A stretch of DNA of 64,000 nucleotides, taken from an uncultured Oscillospiraceae bacterium (GTDB lineage Bacteria > Bacillota > Clostridia > Oscillospirales > Oscillospiraceae). Positions 1 through 6,497 of this stretch are shown piece after piece. The notes under the pieces were generated by a model, which ran no database searches, had not been told where the DNA came from, and saw only the letters and a list, made by a program, of their open reading frames with translations. The stretch is from NCBI GenBank assembly GCA_934667095.1, contig CAKULE010000007.1, positions 62,001 through 126,000 on the forward strand, written 5' to 3'. Within the stretch, counting starts at the first letter, position 1; every line of letters begins with the position of its first letter. The position numbers were made by a program, and so were the translations under genes.

Positions 1-82
1 CTGTCCAGCTTTTGTAGCTGCCGGTGATGCTCCGCACAGCCTGGTCATATAGCTCGGTGATCAACTGAAATTTGGTGGGCAA
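1..82 (-). CDS. Large conjugative-element protein, N-terminal fragment (LtrC / helicase-methylase type)
   Basis: Only the first 27 codons are inside the window; the gene runs off the left edge. Reading leftward from a TTG, the peptide begins MPTKFQLITELYDQAV. I recognise this as the start of the very large ArdC/LtrC-type helicase-methylase proteins of Firmicutes integrative elements, from memory and not from a search. A GGAG ribosome binding site lies 9 bases before the TTG. Its neighbours on the same strand (ParB, ParA, RepA_N) are the usual company of this protein. A decayed copy of the same start lies about 1 kb to the right. Confidence 0.5.
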   Translation of the reverse strand, partial: MPTKFQLITELYDQAVRSITGSYKSWT

Positions 83-187
83 AAGTATGTTCTCCTTTCT
101 AAGCTTTTCATTGTCATATCCATTGCTGCGAAGCAAGAACTATGCTAAATTAATATAACAATTTAACGAGGATTTGGAGGAAGATAC

Positions 188-934
188 ATGGACAACACGG
201 AAAACAAAGTGGGCGTTGAACAACTTGCCAATCTTTTTGCGACTTTTTTTGAAGAAGGAACAACATCTGCCGCAGAGTTTCTGGAATCTGATTTAGTTCG
301 AGGCGCCAAGGACGTGGTCGGTGAAATTGGATCGACACTTGGCGATGCGATTAAGACATGGAAAATGCTTAAGGCTATCGCAAGCATTCCGACTAAAATT
401 TATTTACGAAAATTTGAACGTTTTTGTAGGGGAGTATCCGACATACCTTTGGGAACGCGTCAGAAGTTCATGAAAATGCTGGGGCATGAACATTTTCAGC
501 GAGAGAGTGTATTCATCTTAAATGTTATTAATCGTATCGAAGAAGAAGACAAATTGCCACTTTTGGCTAAGATTCTAGATGCCTGTACAGAGGGGGTGAT
601 TACCCTTTCCGAATTTCGCAGATTGACTATGTTGATTGACCAAACTCTTTACAGTGATTTAGAATATTTAGGTCAGCACATTACGGCTGATCCCGTCGCA
701 TTATGTACAGATTCAGACTACGGCTTAGCTGCAAGCGGATTACTTGTTACAGCTGGAAATGAATTTATAGCCGATTTGGGTAGCGATAATGATTCTTCAG
801 ATACAGGGATTCGGTTCAACTATACTACTGCAGCAAAAAAGCTTGCATCAATTCTATATGGAGCAAACTGTAAAATGACACCTAGCAACAAAGGCGTAGG
901 CAGTTTGAGAATTGTTCCAGAAGAACTACCTTGA
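188..934 (+). CDS. Unrecognised 248-aa cargo protein of the integrated element
   Basis: I do not recognise this protein. It is soluble, with no signal peptide and no clear membrane segment, and its middle (about residues 60-160) looks alpha-helical and charged. The ATG follows a good GGAGG at 176-180. It is transcribed against the surrounding element genes, and its base and codon use is visibly richer in A and T than the chromosome to the right and than parA/parB, which suggests a separate origin. It sits between the start of the large LtrC-type gene and a decayed duplicate of that start, so it looks like cargo inserted in the element. A defence or regulatory role would be a guess. Confidence 0.6.
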   Translation: MDNTENKVGVEQLANLFATFFEEGTTSAAEFLESDLVRGAKDVVGEIGSTLGDAIKTWKMLKAIASIPTKIYLRKFERFCRGVSDIPLGTRQKFMKMLGHEHFQRESVFILNVINRIEEEDKLPLLAKILDACTEGVITLSEFRRLTMLIDQTLYSDLEYLGQHITADPVALCTDSDYGLAASGLLVTAGNEFIADLGSDNDSSDTGIRFNYTTAAKKLASILYGANCKMTPSNKGVGSLRIVPEELP

Positions 935-1006
935 TTTTTTCTCGTTTTGATGACTGAACCAAACCTTTTAAAATCTCTTGAAATCGATTCTGCGGACTCC
1001 TTTGCA

Positions 1007-1051
1007 CACGGCCTTGCCATATAATCCCGTAATAAACTGGAATTTGATTGG
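1007..1051 (-). pseudogene. Decayed copy of the LtrC-type gene start
   Basis: Read leftward from 1051, fifteen codons give PIKFQFITGLYGKAV, which lines up without gaps with PTKFQLITELYDQAV of the gene starting at 82; 33 of 45 bases agree by my hand count, and most differences are in third positions. There is no start codon at the equivalent place (TCG replaces TTG), and the frame is closed about 13 codons further on. It is therefore a remnant of a second copy of the 5' end of that large gene, left behind between the cargo gene and the PP-loop gene. Confidence 0.55.
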
Positions 1052-1065
1052 CGAATGGGCGCCTC

Positions 1066-1152
1066 TTATCTCTCCGCCTCTGTTCGCCTTTTTGCTTGAT
1101 GTCGGTTGTTCTTCTGCCGCTCGCCGCACACCTGTTTCTGCTTTTCTGGCAT
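1066..1152 (-). CDS. Possible 28-aa peptide
   Basis: A short reading frame (MPEKQKQVCGERQKNN...) starts 7 bases after a good AAAGGA site, in the gap between the PP-loop gene and the decayed LtrC-type remnant. It is very basic and shows no known domain. It may be a genuine small element gene, or the 5' end of a gene damaged by the same event that left the remnant. I see nothing else gene-like in 935-1233. Confidence 0.25.
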   Translation of the reverse strand: MPEKQKQVCGERQKNNRHQAKRRTEAER

Positions 1153-1233
1153 AGCTTTGTCCTTTCCCGAAGATAGAAAAACAGAGATTTGGGCGTCTTC
1201 TGCCGCAAATCTCTGCTCCAACCGTTCTACTGT

Positions 1234-1995
1234 CTAATTTTGTTTGAATTGCCCCAAGGGGTTATGCCCAAACTGGGCAATTGCCCGTTCATCCATATCC
1301 CGGAGCCTTTTCCACAGTTCCGGGTGGTGGCGCCGCAGTTTCCGCAGCTCGTCGATCCGCTGGAGGGGACAGCACCAGCAGGAACAGCGGTGATAGATCT
1401 CATACAGCCCGCCCCAATCGTACCCACGGTCATAGCATAGTTTCAAAGCCTCCGCTTCGGTGATCCCCCAATCCACCAGCGGGTATCGCTCATCTTTGAT
1501 CCGCTTCGGCTCATCTGCCGCAATACCGACATAGTGGAGAGCTTGATATTCGCCCTTGAGCCGGTTGACCTCCTTGGTGATCAAGTGCGTTTTGAGCTGC
1601 CCCGTACACCAACGAACTTTGACGCCGGGCCAGCCGTTGCCGTAGAGCGGGATACCCAGCTTTCTCCGATTTTCGATGGAGGATGGTTTTTGTTTTTCTT
1701 CCTCGAACATCAAGTATTCAAAGCCTTTGGGATGTCGCAGCGTAGTGATGTGAATCCCTCGTTCACGGTAAAGGTGTTCATCCAGCTTTGCCAGATGCTC
1801 ATACATCTCCGGGAACTCCATGCCGGTATCCGCTGTCAAAACCATGTCGATGGGCATATCGTGCTCGATCATCAAAAGCAGCATGGCCGTACTGTCTTTG
1901 CCTCCCGAAAGCGACACGGCGTGAAAAATTTGATTATTGAATGAAAACACCGCCTGTTTTATCGGCTCTGCTCCTGCTGCCGCTTGCGGTGCCAT
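1234..1995 (-). CDS. PP-loop protein, PAPS reductase / ATP pyrophosphatase family
   Basis: The PP-loop SLSGGKDST lies near residue 28 and is followed by the family's TADTG...E block. A WCTGQLKT motif and a Cys cluster CSCWCC near residue 208 suggest an iron-sulfur or zinc site. Proteins of this kind are common in Firmicutes integrative elements and phages next to ParB; their role there is not settled, and nucleotide or tRNA thiolation and DNA sulfur chemistry are possibilities. The start is uncertain: the ATG at 1995 lies inside parB (37-base overlap) and its GGAGG touches it, so translation may begin nearer the PP-loop. It is the last recognisable gene of the repA-parA-parB run. Confidence 0.75.
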   Translation of the reverse strand: MAPQAAAGAEPIKQAVFSFNNQIFHAVSLSGGKDSTAMLLLMIEHDMPIDMVLTADTGMEFPEMYEHLAKLDEHLYRERGIHITTLRHPKGFEYLMFEEEKQKPSSIENRRKLGIPLYGNGWPGVKVRWCTGQLKTHLITKEVNRLKGEYQALHYVGIAADEPKRIKDERYPLVDWGITEAEALKLCYDRGYDWGGLYEIYHRCSCWCCPLQRIDELRKLRRHHPELWKRLRDMDERAIAQFGHNPLGQFKQN

Positions 1996-2900
1996 CCCTC
2001 CAGCAGCTTGATGATGACCTCCTCCATCTGCTTCGGCGTGTAGCTGGCCGGAAAATACTTTTGCAGGCGGTCATTGCGGAGGGTTACCTTGCGCTCCAAC
2101 GGCTTCTCCTCCCCCATAATGAGGTCGATGACGTTGTTCTCCAGCTTGCCCTCGCCGCTGAGTTGTTTGAGCCGCTGGGCCTGTCCCAGCGACGGGGATA
2201 CCTCGTCACGCTCCATGACCAGCAGGAGGTAAGTTTGCTCTTTCTCGGACAGGTGGGAGAGAAAATCTGCGGCGGGCACAAATTTGAGCCTTCCCGTGTC
2301 TATCGCCTCCAGCAGCGGCGGGATCAGCTTGTTCAGCCGCACATATCGCTGGACTTGCGTTGTACTTTCGTTGACCTGCTCTGCTAAAATTTCTTTTGAC
2401 TTACCTCGAACGAAATGGGGACCAACTTGGTCCCCATTTTCTTTCATCGGCCGCCCAGCCTGCCGCTTCATGGCGTCCAGCTTCAGCTTGTAGGCCTTGG
2501 CCTTCTCGCTGGGCAGCAGGTCCTCACGGTTGATGTTGTAGTCCACCACCAGAATGTCCGCTTCCTCGTCGCTGTAATTGCGGACGATGATCGGGCGGGT
2601 GTCCAGCCCCACGGCCTTTGCGCAGTAATCCCGCCGGTGGCCGGAGATGATCTCATACCCGCCGCCCTCACGGGGCCGGACAATCAGCGGCTCGGCGATC
2701 CCGATGTGCTCGATACTGTCCATGAGCCGCACCAGGTCTGGCGTAGGCCGGTCGATGGTGTACGGCTGGCGGGAGTAGGGAAACACCTCTGCGGCGGGAA
2801 CGATCTGAATGCGCTCCTGCCGGTCGGCCTCACGCTCCGCCTCCGTTTTGAACAGGTCATCGTACCGGGTCAGTTCGACGCCGCTCAGCTTGCTTGCCAA
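1959..2900 (-). CDS. parB: ParB/Spo0J-family partition protein of the element
   Basis: It binds the element's centromere-like site and works with ParA in segregation or plasmid-like maintenance. The N-terminal ParB nuclease-like (CTP-binding) domain holds IVRPREGGGYEIISGHRR at about residues 78-95. It is followed by an HTH region (EILAEQVNESTTQVQRYVRL) and a C-terminal part with many charged residues. The start chosen is TTG, 9 bases after GGAGG; the gene overlaps the end of parA by 44 bases, so the two are translationally coupled. At 313 residues it is of normal length. The central part has an extra AGRPMKENGDQVGPHFVRGKS insert, as seen in element-borne ParBs. Confidence 0.88.
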   Translation of the reverse strand: MASKLSGVELTRYDDLFKTEAEREADRQERIQIVPAAEVFPYSRQPYTIDRPTPDLVRLMDSIEHIGIAEPLIVRPREGGGYEIISGHRRDYCAKAVGLDTRPIIVRNYSDEEADILVVDYNINREDLLPSEKAKAYKLKLDAMKRQAGRPMKENGDQVGPHFVRGKSKEILAEQVNESTTQVQRYVRLNKLIPPLLEAIDTGRLKFVPAADFLSHLSEKEQTYLLLVMERDEVSPSLGQAQRLKQLSGEGKLENNVIDLIMGEEKPLERKVTLRNDRLQKYFPASYTPKQMEEVIIKLLEGWHRKRQQEQSR

Positions 2901-3666
2901 GGGCCAGCACCTCCCTCGTCAGATTTTCATACGCCAGCGCCGCCTTGCCGCTGCGGTCGTGGTCGTAAATGCTCTTGTTTTCCACGCTAATCTCCGACGC
3001 CTTGACGGACCGGGGAATCTCGCTTGCGAACACATGGCCGCCGTAGGTCCTGCGGACAAGCCCGCTGATCTCCTTCGACAGCGTGGTGCGACTGTCCACC
3101 ATGGTCAGCAGAATGCCGTCCACCTCCAGCTTTGGGTTGAGCTGCCGCTTTACCCGGGTGATGGTGCGCAAAAGCTGCTCCAGCCCCTTCGCCGGGAGGT
3201 ACTGCGCCTGCACGGGGATGATCACGCTGTCCGCGGCGGTCAAGGCATTGATGGTCAGCATACCCAGCGACGGCATGCAGTCGATGAGCGCATAGTCGTA
3301 GCGGTCCGATACCGTGGACAGGTATTGCTGCAGCACAGTTTCACGGCTCATGGTGTTGACCAGCGTAACCTCCAGCGCCGACAGCTCGATGTTGGCCGGC
3401 ACAAGATGGACGCCGGAGCGGTGGGGCAGGATCCCCTCGCCGGGGGCGATGGGCCGCTCCGAGATGATCTTCTCCATCAGCGTGGAGAGCGTGGGGGACA
3501 GCTCGTCCGGCTGCGGCCATCCCAACATCTGCGTCAAGTTGCCTTGGGCGTCTGCGTCGATCAGCAGGACTTTTTTACTCTGCCGGGAAAGACCAATGCC
3601 AAGGCTGGCGGCTGTGGTGGTCTTGCCCACGCCGCCCTTTTGATTTGCGATCGCTATTGTTTTCAA
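2857..3666 (-). CDS. parA: ParA/Soj-family partition ATPase
   Basis: Deviant Walker-type ATPase of plasmid and element partition. The product begins MKTIAIANQKGGVGKTTT, so the P-loop is at the very N terminus with the signature Lys. LLIDADAQGNLTQ (Walker A') and ALIDCMPSLG (Walker B) follow, then the ParA-specific VIIPVQAQY. The start is TTG at 3664-3666, placed 7 bases after GGAGG; a longer frame upstream has no sensible ribosome site. At 269 residues it is full length. It heads parA-parB, and the phased 13-bp repeats lie in the gap just upstream. Confidence 0.92.
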   Translation of the reverse strand: MKTIAIANQKGGVGKTTTAASLGIGLSRQSKKVLLIDADAQGNLTQMLGWPQPDELSPTLSTLMEKIISERPIAPGEGILPHRSGVHLVPANIELSALEVTLVNTMSRETVLQQYLSTVSDRYDYALIDCMPSLGMLTINALTAADSVIIPVQAQYLPAKGLEQLLRTITRVKRQLNPKLEVDGILLTMVDSRTTLSKEISGLVRRTYGGHVFASEIPRSVKASEISVENKSIYDHDRSGKAALAYENLTREVLALGKQAERRRTDPVR

Positions 3667-3794
3667 ACGGACACCTCCAACAAAAAAGGAGCCTCTCGGC
3701 CCCCGTTCTAACAAATCTGCTGTATAAGATTATTCTTTCTTCGGGCAATAGTCCTTTCGGTTCTCAGTCTTGCTGTATCTCAGTCTTATTAGAT

Positions 3795-3853
3795 TTCGAT
3801 TATCGAAGGTCCAGAAGTTCGGTAATCGAATGCCTTGAAATTCGATTTTCGAA
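3795..3853. repeat. Three 13-bp near-palindromes on a 23-bp period (candidate iterons or parS)
   Basis: TTCGATTATCGAA (3795-3807), TTCGGTAATCGAA (3818-3830) and TTCGATTTTCGAA (3841-3853) start exactly 23 bases apart with 10-base spacers, so all would face the same side of the helix. They lie between the shortened repA and parA. RepA_N plasmids are known to carry their origin repeats inside the rep gene; the ParB site of a parAB operon is often just upstream of parA. Either reading fits. The repeats also resemble codons for the DFRKS-like tail repeats I recall from longer RepA relatives, so they may have been coding. Confidence 0.55.
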
Positions 3854-3905
3854 TCTCTGGAAACGGCAGACTGCCCCACATGGTGTATTGAGGCTGGATT
3901 TTCGG

Positions 3906-4280
3906 CTATTCCGGCAAAACAGCGGCGAAGTTCTTCACATAGATGAGCATAGGCCGTCCCAGCCCCTGTCGCTTCCGCTCGATCAGCCCGATCCCCTTGG
4001 CGCTGTCCAGCTCGGCAAAAAGTCTTGCCGCCTTCTCAGAGTGGCAGTGCAGGGTAGACATGACCTCCTCGGCCGTGAAGATAATGAAGACACGGTTTTG
4101 CTCGTCGATCCATCCGTTCCGGTAGGACAGCTCCATGCGGTCCAGCAACAGGCCATACAGCAGCTTGGCGTCGGTGGAGAGCCCCGCAAAGCGCTCATCG
4201 GTCAGTAGCAGCTTAGGAATGCGGAAAAAGGCGTATTGCTCCCCTGTGCGGCCGTAGTAATAGGACAGGTTTAACGGCAT
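3906..4280 (-). CDS. RepA_N-family replication initiator, shortened
   Basis: The product starts MPLNLSYYYGRTGEQYAFFR and contains the RepA_N winged-helix core (RIPKLLLTDERFAGLSTDAKLLYGLLLDRM, VFIIFTAEEVMSTLHC). It would start replication of the excised element. The ATG at 4280 follows AAAGGAGG. It ends after 124 residues, at ...YVKNFAAVLPE, where relatives I know continue for another hundred or more residues. The DNA after the stop still looks like the repetitive tail in other frames, so it is probably truncated by a frameshift or stop. The N-terminal DNA-binding domain is intact. Confidence 0.75.
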   Translation of the reverse strand: MPLNLSYYYGRTGEQYAFFRIPKLLLTDERFAGLSTDAKLLYGLLLDRMELSYRNGWIDEQNRVFIIFTAEEVMSTLHCHSEKAARLFAELDSAKGIGLIERKRQGLGRPMLIYVKNFAAVLPE

Positions 4281-4436
4281 GGGTGTACCTCCTTTGACTA
4301 TGTAAAAAGAGCAGGCCAGCGTGTGCGGCTTGCTCTTGAATCTTGTAAAATTATGGGGTAAAATGATTGTGAGTTTCGAGCAGCTCAGAGTTTTATTTGT
4401 CCGTACCATACTTGTATCGAAAGGCAGGAGAAACAA

Positions 4437-5591
4437 ATGAAAGTTAGGAATTTCCTTGGCACAGCCATGAAGTTTTTCCCGCTTATCTGGCTGCTTCTTT
4501 TATACGTTGTACTGCTGTGTCGAACCATATCCACCTATGTGGAGGAGCCATCACGGCTGGTGCAGATCTGGAAGTATGCACTGCAAATCTGTATCATAAT
4601 CGGGATGATCGGCAGTCTGGCCGTTCAAGACGGAGTCATGAAGCACATCACCGGACGGCCGCAGAATTTCCTCACAGACATGGAGGAGCGGACGAGCGCA
4701 GAGATGGCAGTTCCCTATAACGGCTTGGTGGCGTCTGTATTCATTTTGGTGCCCATCACTGTGCTTTCTGCCTTGTACGCACTGACAGACTCCCGGGTAT
4801 TTCTGATCATCATCTATGTACTGATTGGTCTCTCCTTCTCGTCTACCGTAGCAGAGATCTTTGCGCTGTATTTTCAAGGGAAAAGGAGTATCGCAACCCA
4901 AAGCCTACGCAGGTTTTTGAACCCAGTAGTTCTCCCGTTCGCCATTTGGATGCTGGCCCTGGTGTCCACCAGCAGTGCGGTTGATTTTGTATATGCGGCG
5001 CTCCATGCTCCGTCCAGTGCCGTTCATCTGGTCATTTCCTTGCTCATTGCACTCTGCTACGCACTTGCCGTATCCTATGGTTGCTTCTCCATTGTCTATT
5101 GTACGATCGCACTCTCCTTTTTCAAAAGAGACCCCGCTCAAACCCAGCAGAAGCTGGATGTTCTGCTGGAGAGAAAGGCCGCGCAGGAGGCCAGGCTGGA
5201 GCAAACGGTGGCACAAATCGACAAAGCGGCAGTAGACACCGGGTTCCCGAAAAAATTAGGCTTAGCCGGGCGCTATTTAAGTAGTCAAATCAGGTTTTAC
5301 TTTCATGAGCGGGTCGGCGCAGTCCGATATCTCCTGCTCCTTGTCCGATTGAAGATTACTGCCGCATTTCACGGACTTCTTGACGCGGACAGGATCAGAG
5401 TCAGCGAGATCCGCTTCTGCGAAGTGATGATCGTACTGGAACTGCTGGCGCTGGATATGTTCTTGTTTGTGTACTTGGGCGGTGACCACCCGTGCGCCCG
5501 CTTTTTCGAGACGTTGTCCACCGTCATCATCATTCCCATCATTCTGTCCTCCCTGTCCAATCTGAAAAAGCCGAAGCGCAGCAGCTCTTAA
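4437..5591 (+). CDS. Unrecognised polytopic membrane protein with cytoplasmic coil
   Basis: I do not recognise this 384-residue protein. It has about eight hydrophobic segments: near residues 12-30, 50-65, 100-118, 125-145, 165-182, 200-228, and two at the C terminus (about 330-350 and 360-376). Between the sixth and seventh is a charged, probably coiled stretch (QQKLDVLLERKAAQEARLEQ). The tail is KKPKRSSS. The ATG follows GGCAGGAGA. It is divergent from repA and ends before a strong terminator. It is probably element cargo; the coil suggests a cytoplasmic partner or oligomer contact, but that is inference. Confidence 0.65.
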   Translation: MKVRNFLGTAMKFFPLIWLLLLYVVLLCRTISTYVEEPSRLVQIWKYALQICIIIGMIGSLAVQDGVMKHITGRPQNFLTDMEERTSAEMAVPYNGLVASVFILVPITVLSALYALTDSRVFLIIIYVLIGLSFSSTVAEIFALYFQGKRSIATQSLRRFLNPVVLPFAIWMLALVSTSSAVDFVYAALHAPSSAVHLVISLLIALCYALAVSYGCFSIVYCTIALSFFKRDPAQTQQKLDVLLERKAAQEARLEQTVAQIDKAAVDTGFPKKLGLAGRYLSSQIRFYFHERVGAVRYLLLLVRLKITAAFHGLLDADRIRVSEIRFCEVMIVLELLALDMFLFVYLGGDHPCARFFETLSTVIIIPIILSSLSNLKKPKRSSS

Positions 5592-5844
5592 ACAACGGAA
5601 AACCATGACTGATGAAATGAGCAATATAAAGATGGGTGAGTCGGCGATGTGGTGGAAACAAAGTAGAAAGTTTTTGTAGACGCATTTCTATCAGTACTAA
5701 TAATGAATAACCATTTATCATCCTTAATAGCAGCGGTGCTACTCTAGTACGACTGATGCCTGGGTAAACCTACATTTTATGACTTTCCGGGCTCCGCTTA
5801 CATTGACTCCTGCATGATACCTTCTGTGCTGGTATATAAAAAGC

Positions 5845-5876
5845 AAGAGGAAGTCGGCTTATGCTGACTTCCTCTT
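5845..5876. terminator. Hairpin terminator after the membrane-protein gene
   Basis: AAGAGGAAGTC and GACTTCCTCTT form a perfect 11-bp stem, extended to 14 bp with one G-T pair around a TTAT loop. T-rich DNA is limited on the plus side, and A-rich DNA (ATATAAAAAGC) on the left would serve the minus strand. Confidence 0.6.
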
Positions 5877-5944
5877 GAATGTTTCCGAATCTTATAATCT
5901 GGCGTTTCCAAAGTATCCATGATTGCTAATTTACAGCTAAAATC

Positions 5945-6003
5945 TGTCTAATATTTGTCTAATAGCAGGTTCGATTTGAGCGCAAAACGAGCCAATATTA
6001 GAC
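5945..6003. repeat. Integrase-arm-like direct and inverted repeats
   Basis: TGTCTAATA occurs at 5945-5953 and 5956-5964, 11 bp apart, and GTCTAATATT (5946-5955) is matched by AATATTAGAC inverted at 5994-6003. Short AT-rich repeats of this sort close to a tRNA attachment core are typical arm-binding sites for a tyrosine integrase. The assignment rests on layout only. Confidence 0.4.
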
Positions 6004-6115
6004 GATATTTTCAGATGCTCCGCAACAAGCAGTTCGATAAAAAAGTCAGTATTCATGCGGGTTTGCGGACATTTTGAAGCACGGCGTACTATAAGGCACG
6101 ACCCGAACGATGTAG

Positions 6116-6160
6116 CTCCTAAGCGGAAGGCCAGCGGTTCGAATCCGCTCAGGCGTACCA
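6116..6160 (+). other. 3' half of tRNA-Arg(CCU): attachment site (att) at the element's right end
   Basis: From 6116 the sequence reads as a tRNA from the anticodon loop on: loop CTCCTAA with anticodon CCT (6118-6120), 3' anticodon stem GCGGA, variable loop AGGCC, T arm AGCGG-TTCGAAT-CCGCT, acceptor strand CAGGCGT, discriminator A and CCA. The five bases before the loop (TGTAG) cannot pair with GCGGA, and no ACGCCTG acceptor strand lies upstream, so it is not a complete tRNA. Integration by crossover in the anticodon loop leaves such a half at the chromosomal side; the intact gene should lie at the other end of the element, left of this window. Confidence 0.8.
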
Positions 6161-6161
6161 C

Positions 6162-6199
6162 GTCGGAGCAAGCTATGTAACGCTTGCTCCGACTTATTT
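6162..6199 (+). terminator. Terminator of the original tRNA-Arg gene
   Basis: GTCGGAGCAAGC and GCTTGCTCCGAC form a perfect 12-bp stem one base after the CCA end, followed by TTATTTT. It marks where undisturbed chromosome begins. Confidence 0.8.
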
Positions 6200-6327
6200 T
6201 AAGTCAGAACGCGCTCACGCCGCTGCTCCTCCTTTTCAAACCGCAAACGCTTCGCTGGCTTGCGGCTTGAGGGAACGGGGAATAGAAAATGAAAATATCC
6301 AAATCGAAGCCACCTGACAAAAAGAAC

Positions 6328-6360
6328 GCACCGCTATGCGCTATGCGGTGCTTCCTTTTT
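6328..6360 (+). terminator. Hairpin with T-tract before the alcohol dehydrogenase gene
   Basis: GCACCGC...GCGGTGC with a 10-base loop, followed by TTCCTTTTT. No gene precedes it in this window except the tRNA fragment, so it may be left over from the original locus. Confidence 0.55.
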
Positions 6361-6438
6361 GGGGTTCCGCTCACATTGTTCGCGCTGCCCTACATGTCCG
6401 GACGCATCGGGGAAGGACGATAAGCGGGCGGGTTTTGG

Positions 6439-6467
6439 TTGAAAAAATATCGGTTTTACGGTACAAT
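6439..6467 (+). promoter_or_regulatory. Sigma-A type promoter for the alcohol dehydrogenase gene
   Basis: TTGAAA, a 17-bp spacer and TACAAT, 31 bases before the GTG start. Confidence 0.75.
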
Positions 6468-6497
6468 ACTGAAAAACCTGCGGAGGGAGGCATTCCT

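Larger units (their letters stand above)
5592..6497. other. Gene-free right end of the element and junction with the chromosome
   Basis: No credible gene is present. In order it holds a strong hairpin terminator, integrase-arm-like repeats, a 3' half tRNA-Arg, that tRNA's terminator, a second hairpin terminator and the promoter of the alcohol dehydrogenase gene. The frame running through the tRNA fragment on the minus strand is not a gene. Confidence 0.7.

Noticed and set aside
1066..1152. TnpW-type transposon peptide
   Set aside because: The start resembles such peptides, but the body of the family does not follow in any frame, so only an unnamed short peptide is reported.
6079..6160. A complete tRNA gene
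   Set aside because: Only the part from the anticodon loop to CCA fits; the anticodon stem and acceptor stem have no 5' partners.
5937..6161. Small minus-strand frame through the tRNA fragment
   Set aside because: It is simply a stop-free reading of the tRNA half and the att region; such frames are common artefacts next to tRNA genes.
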